A stretch of DNA of 64,000 bases, taken from assembly GCF_030295975.1 (NCBI RefSeq), contig NZ_AP027364.1:806001-870000 (forward strand). Direction: 5' to 3'. The translations under genes and the position numbers were made by a program. The stretch comes from Thalassotalea atypica (GTDB lineage: Bacteria > Pseudomonadota > Gammaproteobacteria > Enterobacterales > Alteromonadaceae). The first letter of the stretch is position 1. Every line of letters begins with the position of its first letter. The notes under the pieces were generated by a model. The model had not been told where the DNA came from and made no database searches. It was given only the letters and a program-made list of their open reading frames with translations. Shown here one piece after another: positions 45,854-54,604 of this stretch.

Positions 45854-46315
45854 ATGAATAAATTAAAACTTGCGCTGGCAGCGGTAGCGGCATCGACAAT
45901 AATGTCGTGCTCTTCTGTTTATGACACTCATGTAGAGTGGGAGCCTGTGGCGCCAAGTTCATACCCGGTATTACACGCGGTTGGTTATGCTCCAATTAGC
46001 TTGCAAAAATCTGAACATCAAACACAAAAAATGTTGATGGCCGTTAAGGCGTCAAAACTGGCGGCCTACGCTGAATTGGCAGAGCAAGTGTATGGACAAC
46101 ATGTAACGGGTAATACAACGATGGCTGATTTGGCAATTAATAATGATCAGCTGAAAGCGTCAGTACAAGGCGTGATTCGTGGTGCGAAAGTGATAAAGAG
46201 CTACCCAGTAGGAGATACCTACGCGACAGAACTATCGATGGATTTCAAAGAGGTTTATGACATTTATATCACTTCATTAAAGCGCAAGAAAATTAAGGAC
46301 GTTACCTATTACTAG
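45854..46315 (+). CDS. flgP: Flagellar outer-membrane lipoprotein FlgP
   Basis: 153 residues of the LPP20 type. A lipobox-bearing signal peptide ends at IMSC (Cys at residue 19), followed by a domain of about 125 residues. FlgP is needed for motility and outer-membrane flagellar assembly in Vibrio and Campylobacter and lies by flgT in Vibrio. The ATG at 45854 is chosen since GGGAG lies 7 nt upstream; a GTG two codons earlier is possible. The usual partner flgO is not next to it here. A strong terminator follows. Confidence 0.85.
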   Translation: MNKLKLALAAVAASTIMSCSSVYDTHVEWEPVAPSSYPVLHAVGYAPISLQKSEHQTQKMLMAVKASKLAAYAELAEQVYGQHVTGNTTMADLAINNDQLKASVQGVIRGAKVIKSYPVGDTYATELSMDFKEVYDIYITSLKRKKIKDVTYY

Positions 46316-46361
46316 CAATTTGTTATTGCGTTTAATAGCTAATTATTAAAGAGAATCGAAA

Positions 46362-46397
46362 CAATAAAAAACCGCTCATTTGAGCGGTTTTTTATTG
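46362..46397. terminator. Bidirectional terminator between flgP and flgN
   Basis: A perfect 17-bp stem (46362-46378 with 46381-46397), a TT loop, a CCGCTCA core and A/T runs on both flanks, between convergent genes. Confidence 0.93.
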
Positions 46398-46441
46398 TCT
46401 GTATATTGAAACCTAGTAGCTTTTATGAGGCTAAGTATAGC

Positions 46442-46873
46442 TTAGGCTTTTATCCCTAAACTACTAAGGCCAGCATGCTTTTTGCCTTTGCTGTCATAGG
46501 TCATGGATGATTTATCACGACTTTCTAATAAAGCGGACTTCATACGTTCTATAGCTACTTGAGAGTGAGCAACTATCTGCCCATTAACTTCGTTAAGCTC
46601 TTTACATCTTTGTAAACAGCTTTCTACATCGTTTAATCGCTCAGATAGTTGGCCACTGTTTTTTTGTTGTATAAATACTTGGCTGGTCGCGATGGTTTGA
46701 TCGTTTGTCTGAATATCAGCTAAAAGTTGCTCTTTTACCTGAGAAAGCGCAATTAATGCTTCTGAGTCACGCTGTTGGAGTACTTCTTTTTCTTGAACTA
46801 ACAACTTTTCCAATTGGCTAAGTAGGTTAAATTGTTCTTCTAATAACGGATTTGAAGTACCTTGGTCACTCAT
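46442..46873 (-). CDS. flgN: Flagellar export chaperone FlgN
   Basis: 143 residues, almost entirely helical (LLEEQFNLLSQLEKLLVQEKEVL). FlgN binds the hook-filament junction proteins FlgK and FlgL before export. The C-terminal part (SSMTYDSKGKK) matches the family pattern. It lies 11 bp downstream of flgM on the same strand, the usual flgMN order, and is likely expressed with flgM from the sigma28 site upstream. Confidence 0.85.
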   Translation of the reverse strand: MSDQGTSNPLLEEQFNLLSQLEKLLVQEKEVLQQRDSEALIALSQVKEQLLADIQTNDQTIATSQVFIQQKNSGQLSERLNDVESCLQRCKELNEVNGQIVAHSQVAIERMKSALLESRDKSSMTYDSKGKKHAGLSSLGIKA

Positions 46874-46884
46874 GGTTTACCTTT

Positions 46885-47193
46885 TTAAATTAAATCAAAC
46901 TCGAACTTTGCAATACTTGCAGCAAGTTTTTCAGGGTTAATTTTATATTCACCAGCTTCGATGGCTTTTTTAAGTTCATCTACTTTTTTCTGGTTTATTG
47001 TTGGTTCTTGGTTACTTTTACTTTGTAACTCACTCATCTTTTGAGCCTGTGGCGTCAAAGAGACAGAATCTTGGCTTGCTTTAGGTTGCTGAGCCGTTGC
47101 AGTTTGCTGTGCTTGTGCCTTTGCTTCTGCTTGGTTTTTCAAGTTCTGGTTAATTGGGTTGTTGTTACCCAAGTTGTTGATATTTATAGCCAT
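46885..47193 (-). CDS. flgM: Anti-sigma28 factor FlgM
   Basis: 102 residues. FlgM holds sigma28 (FliA) inactive until it is exported through the finished hook-basal body. The N-terminal half is Q/A/N-rich and disordered; the C-terminal half (VDELKKAIEAGEYKINPEKLAASIAKFEFDL) matches the sigma-binding part of the family. Two adjacent ATGs exist (47196 and 47193). The second gives the family-like start MAININ and better spacing from AGGA. A good sigma28 promoter lies upstream, which would give the usual self-limiting loop. Confidence 0.93.
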   Translation of the reverse strand: MAININNLGNNNPINQNLKNQAEAKAQAQQTATAQQPKASQDSVSLTPQAQKMSELQSKSNQEPTINQKKVDELKKAIEAGEYKINPEKLAASIAKFEFDLI

Positions 47194-47232
47194 CATAATA
47201 TCCTACATCAAAAATTTAATTCTACTTCCCTT

Positions 47233-47258
47233 TTATCGGCATTTTGACGTAAACCTTA
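47233..47258 (-). promoter_or_regulatory. Sigma28 (FliA) promoter of flgM
   Basis: On the minus strand TAAGGTTT (47258-47251), 10 nt spacing, GCCGATAA (47240-47233). The -10 element is a perfect match to the sigma28 consensus and the -35 has one change. Confidence 0.88.
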
Positions 47259-47265
47259 ACTAAAA

Positions 47266-47958
47266 CTACAAATTAATTTTTACACTATTCAAGCCGCTTA
47301 TCCGAGCGTTAACTAGTTTACCAGAACGTTCATTTTTTACCTTAATTTTATCGCCCACATAACCGTTCATCATCGCCACTCCTGCCGTTCTGATGCTTAG
47401 AGCAGCAGAATGAGCTTCAATAGTAACAGAGTCGCCTTTACATACTACGCATATGTTTCTACGAGAGATGGCACTGCCTGAAGATAAATTTCGTCTACTT
47501 TTTGCACCGATAAGCTCAACTGTAGAAGTGAGTTTTTCGCCTCTGATTTTTTTTTCATCAATAAACTTAACGCCAATGTTGTCGCCAGTTAATAGGCTGC
47601 CTTTATCAATGGCGGTCAACGCCACTACTACAGGGCTCATAATTTTTACCCTAGCTGGGATATATAAGCTCCAAGGCGTCGAATCAGCACAACTAATTTC
47701 AACATTTACATTCCTACTATTATGATTTTCAGGTATATTTGCACTTAACTCTGAAAAACACGGTTTTATAGTTACTCGGGGATCAATTGGAGAGATTGAG
47801 ACAGAAATTTGTCTATCGTCTGTAGAAATTAATGATGATTCAAGCGCTTGTTTAGCAAAATTTTCTATATAGTCATGATCAAAAATTTGCGCATGGCTAA
47901 ATTGAGCTAAACTTGCCTGTAGAAGTAAAAATGTTAGAAAAAGCTTTATTTTACGCAT
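47266..47958 (-). CDS. flgA: Flagellar basal body P-ring formation protein FlgA
   Basis: 230 residues. A signal peptide covers about 1-23 (ending SHA), followed by a SAF-like beta-clip domain (ALTAIDKGSLLTGDNIGVKFID) and a C-terminal domain with VGDKIKVKNERSGKLVNARI. It is a periplasmic chaperone for FlgI polymerisation. It is upstream of flgMN on the same strand and divergent from cheV, as in Vibrio. An internal cysteine pair (NICVVC) is present. The sigma28 site of flgM starts 5 bp from its stop. Confidence 0.92.
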   Translation of the reverse strand: MRKIKLFLTFLLLQASLAQFSHAQIFDHDYIENFAKQALESSLISTDDRQISVSISPIDPRVTIKPCFSELSANIPENHNSRNVNVEISCADSTPWSLYIPARVKIMSPVVVALTAIDKGSLLTGDNIGVKFIDEKKIRGEKLTSTVELIGAKSRRNLSSGSAISRRNICVVCKGDSVTIEAHSAALSIRTAGVAMMNGYVGDKIKVKNERSGKLVNARISGLNSVKINL

Positions 47959-48122
47959 AAATTTTTTATATACAGATTAGGGAAAAATAAATACTCGTCT
48001 ATGCTTATATAAAGCAACAATGACGAGTAAAGTGTCAAAGTTTGGTCGTTTAGTCACATACTTATTTAGTGTAAACAAGAATTGTGCCTAATTTTGGATG
48101 CATGGTTCTATAAGAGGTTTTT

Positions 48123-49052
48123 ATGGCAGGTATTTTAGATTCAGTTAACCAACGTACTCAACTAGTGGGTCAAAATAGGTTGGAGCTGTTGCTGTTCAAG
48201 TTGGTTGGCCGTCAACGATTTGGTATTAATGTTTTCAAAGTACGCGAAGTGCTTCAGTGTCCTCGATTAACCGCATTGCCTAACCAAGATCCCTATATTA
48301 AAGGTGTTGCGCACATTCGTGGGCAAACAATTTCAGTGATTGATTTAAGTAAAGCAACAGGTGGCTCTGAAATAAAAGACACTGAAAATTGCTTTATTAT
48401 CATTGCTGAATACAACCGTAGTGTTCAAGGCTTTTTGGTTGCCGGTGTTGAGCGTATCACTACCCTAAGTTGGCAAGATATCATGCCGCCACCAGAAGGT
48501 GCGGGTAAATCAAGTTACCTGACCGCGGTAACTGAAATTGACAATGAAATGGTGTCAATTTTAGACGTGGAGAAAATCTTAAATGAGATCAGCCCTGTTT
48601 CTACGGAGTTAAGTGAAGACGTTGTTGATGAATCTGTTGGTGAAAGTTTAGGTGAGCGTATGATCATGATCGCTGACGACTCTACCGTAGCAAGAAATCA
48701 AGTGCGTAGAGCTTTAGAGCCGCTGGGGCTGAAAATGATCTTGGCCAAGAATGGCCAAGATGCCTTGGATCAATTGCGTGCGATTAGTGATGATTGCGAT
48801 ACCTGTATCAGTGAGAAAATAGCACTGCTTATATCTGATATTGAAATGCCTGAAATGGACGGTTATACGTTAACGGCTGAAATTAAAAATGATGATAAAT
48901 TGAAAGCCATGCCGGTTATTTTGCACACCTCTTTAAGTGGTGTATTTAATAACGCTATGGTTGAAAAAGTAGGCGCTGAAGATTTTATCCCTAAATTTCA
49001 TCCTGACGAATTAGCTACCGCTGTTAAAAAGTGGTTGGCGATTGAAGAATAA
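48123..49052 (+). CDS. cheV: Chemotaxis coupling protein CheV
   Basis: 309 residues. A CheW-like coupling domain (about 20-165; RFGINVFKVREVLQCPRLTALP) is fused to a receiver domain (about 178-305). The receiver's phosphorylatable Asp is in LLISDIEMPEMDGYTL. The protein couples receptors to CheA, and phosphorylation of the receiver adjusts adaptation. It is followed by cheR, the arrangement found between flgA and flgB in Vibrio and Shewanella. I found no convincing sigma28 or sigma54 site in the 164-bp divergent gap from flgA. Confidence 0.95.
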   Translation: MAGILDSVNQRTQLVGQNRLELLLFKLVGRQRFGINVFKVREVLQCPRLTALPNQDPYIKGVAHIRGQTISVIDLSKATGGSEIKDTENCFIIIAEYNRSVQGFLVAGVERITTLSWQDIMPPPEGAGKSSYLTAVTEIDNEMVSILDVEKILNEISPVSTELSEDVVDESVGESLGERMIMIADDSTVARNQVRRALEPLGLKMILAKNGQDALDQLRAISDDCDTCISEKIALLISDIEMPEMDGYTLTAEIKNDDKLKAMPVILHTSLSGVFNNAMVEKVGAEDFIPKFHPDELATAVKKWLAIEE

Positions 49053-49088
49053 TTAACTGTTGCTAAGTTATAAATAGGAATTCTATTA

Positions 49089-49922
49089 GTGTCACCACGA
49101 CAGCTTGACGATAAAAGCTATCAAGATTTTCGCACGTTCTTAGAGCAACAGTGCGGCATTGTCTTAGGCGAGAATAAACAATATCTTGTTAAAAGCCGCC
49201 TCGCACCACTCATGGCAAAATTTGACGTTGAGTCGTTAGCTGAGTTGGTAAAGCGTACCTTAAGTCCGGTAGAGCGGCAGTTACGTGCCGCAGTTATTGA
49301 TGCAATGACCACAAATGAAACACTGTGGTTTCGCGATGACTACCCATTTGAGTTACTTAAATCCAAAATATTACCTGAGTTTGCCAATCACCGAATGCCA
49401 CTGAAAATATGGTCGGCAGCTAGTTCATCTGGCCAAGAGCCTTATTCTATAGCGATGTCTGTGCTTGAGTATATCCAGTCAAAGCCGGGGTCATTTTCTC
49501 GCGGGGTACAAATTACAGGCACAGATATTTCAAATACTATGCTTGAGCATTGTAAATACGGCCATTATGACTCTTTGGCATTGGCTAGAGGGCTATCCAC
49601 GGAGCGAAAACGTCAGTTTTTTGAACCGGGTGATAATGGTATGTTAAAAGTAAAAGACAATGTAAAAAAATTAGTTAATTTCAGGCCATTAAACCTGCTA
49701 AATAGTTACAGCTTAATGGGACGATTTGACATAGTTTTTTGTCGAAATGTACTGATATATTTTGCGCCTGAAGTTAAAGCGCAAATCCTTTCTCAAATTC
49801 ATGGTGTGTTAAATCCAAACGGGTACTTGTATCTTGGCGCATCGGAATCACTTTCTGGATTAAATCAAAATTTTGATATGGTTAGGTGCAATCCAGGCAT
49901 CATTTATCAAAAACAATCATAA
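49089..49922 (+). CDS. cheR: Chemotaxis protein methyltransferase CheR
   Basis: 277 residues. It methylates glutamates of chemoreceptors using S-adenosylmethionine. An N-terminal helical domain is followed by the SAM-binding domain. TNETLWFRDDYPFE, IWSAASSSGQEPYSIAM (motif I) and FDIVFCRNVLIYF are hallmark stretches. The start is a GTG at 49089, supported by AGGAA 8 nt upstream and by family alignment. It lies 36 bp after cheV and is probably co-transcribed with it. Confidence 0.95.
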   Translation: MSPRQLDDKSYQDFRTFLEQQCGIVLGENKQYLVKSRLAPLMAKFDVESLAELVKRTLSPVERQLRAAVIDAMTTNETLWFRDDYPFELLKSKILPEFANHRMPLKIWSAASSSGQEPYSIAMSVLEYIQSKPGSFSRGVQITGTDISNTMLEHCKYGHYDSLALARGLSTERKRQFFEPGDNGMLKVKDNVKKLVNFRPLNLLNSYSLMGRFDIVFCRNVLIYFAPEVKAQILSQIHGVLNPNGYLYLGASESLSGLNQNFDMVRCNPGIIYQKQS

Positions 49923-49937
49923 ATTTGACACTTTCAT

Positions 49938-49953
49938 TGGCATAAATATTGAA
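49938..49953 (+). promoter_or_regulatory. Probable sigma54 promoter of the flgB operon
   Basis: TGGCATA-AATA-TTGAA. It has a good -24 half. The -12 half has TTGA rather than TTGC. It lies 34-49 bp before the flgB ATG, as expected for a class II flagellar operon. Confidence 0.5.
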
Positions 49954-49986
49954 TAGCTATCTCTAATAGATTGGAGGTAGCATTTT

Positions 49987-50385
49987 ATGGCGATTAATTT
50001 TGATAAAGCATTTGGGATCCATCCGCAAGGGATGGTGCTACGTGCAAAGCGCGCGGAAGTCATAGCAAGTAATATTGCGAATGCAGACACGCCAGGCTAC
50101 AAAGCCAAAGGGATGGACTTCAAAGAAGCCCTTGCCAATGCCACCAAAAACCAACAAATGGGCATGTCCCGAACCAATGAAAAACACTTTGATACTCGTA
50201 TGGAACTCAATAATGGGATCGATTTTCGTATTCCCGACCAACCTGATACGGGAGATGGAAATACCGTTGATGCACAAGTGGAACGAAACTTGTATCTACA
50301 AAACTCATTAGAGTATCAAGCCAGTGTTCAATTTTTGAATTCAAAAGTGAAAGGCTTGAAAAAAGCAATTTCTGGAGGGCAATAA
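49987..50385 (+). CDS. flgB: Flagellar basal-body rod protein FlgB
   Basis: 132 residues. A proximal rod subunit with the family N-terminal motif RAEVIASNIANADTPGYKAKGMDF (asparagine-rich rod-protein signature) and a C-terminal helical closing segment. A GGAGG ribosome site precedes the ATG. It is the first gene of a flgBCDE run; flgC starts 2 bp after its stop. Confidence 0.95.
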   Translation: MAINFDKAFGIHPQGMVLRAKRAEVIASNIANADTPGYKAKGMDFKEALANATKNQQMGMSRTNEKHFDTRMELNNGIDFRIPDQPDTGDGNTVDAQVERNLYLQNSLEYQASVQFLNSKVKGLKKAISGGQ

Positions 50386-50387
50386 GC

Positions 50388-50807
50388 ATGAGTTTATTTA
50401 ACGTATTTGATATCAGTGGCTCAGGTATGAGTGCGCAATCACTACGTCTTAATACCACAGCAAGTAATATTGCCAATGCAGACAGTGTCAGTAGCAGTAT
50501 TGACCAGACTTACCGCGCACGGCATCCGGTTTTTGCCGCAGAGATGCAAAAAGCTGCCGCTGGTAGCGGAGAGGCCGTAGGGGTGAGCGTCTTAGGAATT
50601 GTCGAAAGTGATAAACCATTAAACGTCGAGTATTCACCAGAACATCCTATGGCTGACAAAGACGGTTATATATATAAACCGAATGTGAATGTAATTGAAG
50701 AAATGACTAACATGATTTCTGCATCTCGTTCATATCAAACCAATGTTCAACTTGCTGAATCAGCAAAAAACATGGTGAACAAAACCTTAACACTTGGCCA
50801 ACGATAA
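50388..50807 (+). CDS. flgC: Flagellar basal-body rod protein FlgC
   Basis: 139 residues. A proximal rod subunit showing the N-terminal TASNIANADSVSSS motif and the C-terminal NVIEEMTNMISASRSYQTNV helix typical of rod proteins. It is 2 bp from flgB and 19 bp from flgD, clearly one operon. Confidence 0.95.
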   Translation: MSLFNVFDISGSGMSAQSLRLNTTASNIANADSVSSSIDQTYRARHPVFAAEMQKAAAGSGEAVGVSVLGIVESDKPLNVEYSPEHPMADKDGYIYKPNVNVIEEMTNMISASRSYQTNVQLAESAKNMVNKTLTLGQR

Positions 50808-50826
50808 ATTGAGAGTGAGATAACTT

Positions 50827-51513
50827 ATGGATTCAGTTAGTGGTGGCGGTGTATTAGATTCAATTCGGTGGCAGCAAGAAACAACCAAAGTTGCCAGCGA
50901 AGATGACGGTATGCTGACCCAAGAAGACTTTTTTGCACTGATGACTCAAGAGCTTGCGCATCAGGACCCAACAAAGCCTGTAGAGAACAATGAAATGATC
51001 TCTCAAATGACAGCTTTTTCGACTACCGATGGTGTAGCGCAGCTAAATGATCAATTTACCCAATTTGCGAATTCGATGTCATCTAGCCAAGCGCTTCAAG
51101 CGTCATCCTTAGTGGGGCGCAGTGTGTTAGTTGAAGACAATGTATTTGCGCTGAATGAAGGTGAAGAGGTCAAAGGTAAAATCGTTACAGATTTACCGGC
51201 TAGTAGCGTCAATATCTATGTTGAAAACACGGCCGGTGAAATTATTCAAACTGTTCCTGTTGGTAATTTTGCCGCAGGTGAACATGCCTTTACTTGGGAT
51301 GGTATGACTTCAAGTGGCGAATCTGCACCAGCAGGTGCATACAGGTTTAGAGTTGCGGGCCTTGTTGATGGTCAAGCGTCAGAGTTACAAGCAATGACCT
51401 ATCGTAAAGTAGATAGTGTGACGTTAGCAGGTGCTGGCGGCAATATTCTATTAAATTTAAATGGCGGATCATCTATGGCTTTAGCTGATGTTGTCGAAGT
51501 TTCTGAAGGTTAA
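50827..51513 (+). CDS. flgD: Flagellar hook capping (scaffold) protein FlgD
   Basis: 228 residues. FlgD caps the growing hook and is then discarded. The N-terminal conserved stretch is LTQEDFFALMTQELAHQDPTKP and continues to NNEMISQMTAFSTTDGV; the C-terminal half has the FlgD Ig-like/tudor part (NFAAGEHAFTWDGMTSSG, PAGAYRFRV). It lies in the flgBCDE operon. Confidence 0.95.
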   Translation: MDSVSGGGVLDSIRWQQETTKVASEDDGMLTQEDFFALMTQELAHQDPTKPVENNEMISQMTAFSTTDGVAQLNDQFTQFANSMSSSQALQASSLVGRSVLVEDNVFALNEGEEVKGKIVTDLPASSVNIYVENTAGEIIQTVPVGNFAAGEHAFTWDGMTSSGESAPAGAYRFRVAGLVDGQASELQAMTYRKVDSVTLAGAGGNILLNLNGGSSMALADVVEVSEG

Positions 51514-51542
51514 TTCAGCAAAATTTTCTAAGAGGTGAATTT

Positions 51543-52907
51543 ATGTCTTTTAATATTTCATTAAGTGGTTTAAACGCGGCGCAAAAAGATTTGGATGTTA
51601 CGTCAAATAACATTGCAAACGTTAATACTACAGGTTTCAAAGAGTCACGTGCTGAATTTGTCGATGTTTATGCAGCATCACTACTTGCTGGTGGTAAAAC
51701 TAAAGTAGGTGATGGTGTACTGACCGCAGACGTTGCTCAGCAATTTGCACAAGGTAGTATAAAATTTACCAATAATGCATTGGATTTGGCGATAACCGGC
51801 AATGGCTTTTTTGCCACTGTACCGGAAATTGATAGTTTAGAAAAAACGTACACTCGTGCCGGTGAATTTAAGTTGAACGCCGATAACTTTGTGGTGAATT
51901 CAAGTGGAGGTCATTTACTTGGTTTTCCTGTTAACCCTGATGGCTCATCCTCATCGGTAGCGTTGAGTACCGCAGAGCCCATTCGTATTCCAACAGCCTC
52001 TGGGGCACCTCAGCAAACCGGTGAAGTTGATATCCGAATGAATTTACCTGCTGGAGATGCATATATCACTGCTGCACCTGTTGGCTTTGATCCGACAGAT
52101 CCTTTAACTTTCAACCATTCTACGTCAATAACGATATTTGATTCTTTAGGTGATAGCCACATTATGACCTATTACTTTGTTAAGGAAGATCCTGCGGTAA
52201 CTCCAGCGACAAGTGAATGGACAATGTATACCGCAGTCGATGGTATTATGGTGGATGTGCCAGGGGGTACAAATAATATTGCCAACCCTACATTGGCTAA
52301 CGATCCTGGCGGCCCAGCAACAATAAATGGCGCTACGCTGAGCTTTAGCTCTGGTGGTGATTTTGTTGCACAAAGCCCAGCTTTGATTACGACTGCCGCA
52401 CTTAATGCAAACATATTGACTAATGGTGCAGATACAACACAAACAGTGATAGTAGATTTCAACCTTGATACTGCTGGACCTAACCCAAATGAACCTACTC
52501 AGTTTGCTTCAAATTTTGAGGTGACAAGTTTGGAGCAAGATGGTTTAGCTGTAGGTCGTTTAACAGGTTTAGATATTGACGCTGATGGTTTAGTCCGTGC
52601 AACGTACAGTAACGGTACATCTGAGCCATTATCGCGTATTGCCCTTGTAAATTTTGCTAATAATCAAGGCTTGACTCAAGTTGGAGGAACTTCATGGAAG
52701 GAAAGTTTAGTATCTGGCGAGCCTTTAGCCGGTGAAGGTGGTTCAGGCACGTTTGGTACAATAAATTCGTCAGCATTAGAACAATCGAACGTTAATTTAA
52801 CCTCAGAGTTAATCGATTTGATTTCTGCGCAACGAAACTTCCAAGCGAACTCCCGTTCTTTAGAAGTAGATAATCAGTTGAACCAAACGATTCTACAAAT
52901 TCGTTAA
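51543..52907 (+). CDS. flgE: Flagellar hook protein FlgE
   Basis: 454 residues, somewhat longer than E. coli FlgE (402), owing to the variable central region. N-terminal LDVTSNNIANVNTTGFKESRAEF and C-terminal NVNLTSELIDLISAQRNFQANSRSLEVDNQLNQTILQIR are the conserved rod/hook ends that form the coiled core. It polymerises into the hook that couples motor to filament. A strong terminator after it marks the end of the flgBCDE operon. Confidence 0.96.
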   Translation: MSFNISLSGLNAAQKDLDVTSNNIANVNTTGFKESRAEFVDVYAASLLAGGKTKVGDGVLTADVAQQFAQGSIKFTNNALDLAITGNGFFATVPEIDSLEKTYTRAGEFKLNADNFVVNSSGGHLLGFPVNPDGSSSSVALSTAEPIRIPTASGAPQQTGEVDIRMNLPAGDAYITAAPVGFDPTDPLTFNHSTSITIFDSLGDSHIMTYYFVKEDPAVTPATSEWTMYTAVDGIMVDVPGGTNNIANPTLANDPGGPATINGATLSFSSGGDFVAQSPALITTAALNANILTNGADTTQTVIVDFNLDTAGPNPNEPTQFASNFEVTSLEQDGLAVGRLTGLDIDADGLVRATYSNGTSEPLSRIALVNFANNQGLTQVGGTSWKESLVSGEPLAGEGGSGTFGTINSSALEQSNVNLTSELIDLISAQRNFQANSRSLEVDNQLNQTILQIR

Positions 52908-52928
52908 CAATAGCTAATATTCCATTTT

Positions 52929-52964
52929 AAAAGGCTTAAACTGTTTTGTTTAAGCCTTTTTTAT
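52929..52964 (+). terminator. Terminator after flgE
   Basis: A 13-bp perfect stem (52929-52941 with 52948-52960), a 6-nt loop and a T-rich tail. Confidence 0.92.
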
Positions 52965-52981
52965 TGTCCATGGTATTAGTA

Positions 52982-52998
52982 TGGCATCAGTATTGCAT
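52982..52998 (+). promoter_or_regulatory. Sigma54 promoter of the flgFGHIJ operon
   Basis: TGGCATC-AGTA-TTGCAT: GG at 52983-52984 and GC at 52995-52996 with 10 nt between. It matches the TGGCACG-N4-TTGCW consensus at all key positions and starts about 50 bp before flgF, after the flgE terminator. Confidence 0.85.
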
Positions 52999-53032
52999 TT
53001 ATCTATTCATAACAGTTTAACTAGGATTCACT

Positions 53033-53776
53033 ATGGATAAGATGCTCTATGTTGCGATGAGTGGTGCTAAGCAAAACATGCATGCCTTATCAGTGACAGC
53101 AAACAACTTAGCCAACGCCAAAACTACGGGTTTTAAAGCCGATTTAGCGCAGGCGAGAACCATGCAGGCCTTCGGCGAAGGCATGCCAACCCGTGTGTTT
53201 GCTATGACTGAACGTGCCAGCCAAAATTTTGACAGCGGTTCACTCTTGTCCACCGGTCGAGATCTAGATATTGCCATAGAAGGTGATGGTTGGTTTGCCG
53301 TGCAAACTGCTGATGGTAGTGAAGCATATACCCGAGCGGGTCACTTAAAACTTACAGATACCGGCGCATTAGAAACCAATAACGGCGATTTAGTCTTAGG
53401 TGAAAGTGGACCTATATTTTTGCCGTTGCCAGTTAGAAATATTCAAATATCACAAGACGGTAGCATCATGGTCCAGCCTGAAGGGGCCCCATCAACCATA
53501 CAAGATGAGGTTGCGCGACTTAAGTTGGTGAGACCAGACGTTACAATGATTGAAAAAAGCAACGATGGCTTATATCGGCGAAAAGATGGTGCGAATGAAC
53601 CCGCAGACATCACAGTTAAAGTACAAAGTGGCATGCTTGAATCAAGCAATGTTAGTCCTGTCAACGAAATGACCGATATGATAGCCATGCAACGACAATT
53701 TGAAATGCATCTAAAGCTAATGAAAACAGCTGAAGAGATGGATGAACGTGGCTCTGCATTATTGCGTGCATACTAA
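53033..53776 (+). CDS. flgF: Flagellar basal-body rod protein FlgF
   Basis: 247 residues. A proximal rod subunit with the N-terminal SVTANNLANAKTTGFKADLAQ signature, the mid motif AIEGDGWFAVQT..EAYTRAGHL shared by rod/hook proteins and the C-terminal ESSNVSPVNEMTDMIAMQRQFE segment. It is first in the operon driven by the sigma54 site upstream. Confidence 0.96.
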   Translation: MDKMLYVAMSGAKQNMHALSVTANNLANAKTTGFKADLAQARTMQAFGEGMPTRVFAMTERASQNFDSGSLLSTGRDLDIAIEGDGWFAVQTADGSEAYTRAGHLKLTDTGALETNNGDLVLGESGPIFLPLPVRNIQISQDGSIMVQPEGAPSTIQDEVARLKLVRPDVTMIEKSNDGLYRRKDGANEPADITVKVQSGMLESSNVSPVNEMTDMIAMQRQFEMHLKLMKTAEEMDERGSALLRAY

Positions 53777-53800
53777 TTAAATATTTTATTGAGGTGATTT

Positions 53801-54589
53801 ATGAACCCAGCATTATGGATCAGTAAAACAGGCTTAGATGCACAAACAAAAGACATTGCAGTTATTTCAAATAACTTAGCGAATGCGAGTACGGTTGGCT
53901 TTAAGAAAAGCCGAGCTGTATTTGAAGATTTACTTTATCAAAACATTAATCAGCCTGGCGGGCGCACGTCTCAAGATACCGAAGCTCCATCAGGTTTAAT
54001 GTTAGGTGCAGGTACCAAAGTAGTTGCGACGCAAAAAATTCACAGTCAAGGTGATATGGTCACTACGGACAATCAGCTTGATTTAATGATTCAAGGTGAG
54101 GGATTTTTTGAAATCCTTTTACCTGATGGTTCATCATCGTATACGCGTAATGGTCAGTTCACTATGGATGAAGAGGGTAACGTAGTTACCCCAGGTGCAG
54201 GTTACCAATTGCAGCCACAAATCACTATTCCGGAAGACGCAACATCTATTAACGTTTCTCAAGACGGCGAAGTGTCCGTTCGTATTCAAGGGCAAGCTGA
54301 AAATGCGGTCGTTGGGCAAATCAATACGGTTAATTTTGTTAATCCAACGGGTTTAGAGCCTGTTGGACAAAACTTATTTGTTGAAACAGCCGTTTCAGGA
54401 GCACCACAAGAGGGAACGCCTGGGCTTGAAGGATACGGGATGTTAGTTCAAGGCGCGTTAGAAACATCAAACGTAAACACTACGGAAGAATTGGTTAACT
54501 TAATTGAATCTCAGCGTATTTATGAAATGAATTCAAAAGTGATTTCAGCTGTAGATCAAATGTTAAGTTACATTAACCAACAACTTTAG
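53801..54589 (+). CDS. flgG: Flagellar distal rod protein FlgG
   Basis: 262 residues. The distal rod subunit: N-terminal VISNNLANASTVGFKKSRAVFEDLLYQ with the FlgG-specific region around QPGG, mid motif MIQGEGFFEILLPDGSSSYTRNG, and C-terminal ETSNVNTTEELVNLIESQRIYE. Length and motifs match E. coli FlgG (260). It lies 24 bp after flgF. Confidence 0.96.
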   Translation: MNPALWISKTGLDAQTKDIAVISNNLANASTVGFKKSRAVFEDLLYQNINQPGGRTSQDTEAPSGLMLGAGTKVVATQKIHSQGDMVTTDNQLDLMIQGEGFFEILLPDGSSSYTRNGQFTMDEEGNVVTPGAGYQLQPQITIPEDATSINVSQDGEVSVRIQGQAENAVVGQINTVNFVNPTGLEPVGQNLFVETAVSGAPQEGTPGLEGYGMLVQGALETSNVNTTEELVNLIESQRIYEMNSKVISAVDQMLSYINQQL

Positions 54590-54604
54590 CTTTAAGGGGG
54601 GCAT

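Noticed and set aside
47959-48122. Sigma28 promoter for cheV (TAAAGTGT followed by TTTGGTCG)
   Set aside because: No GCCGATAA-like -10 at the right distance; only the -35-like half is present.
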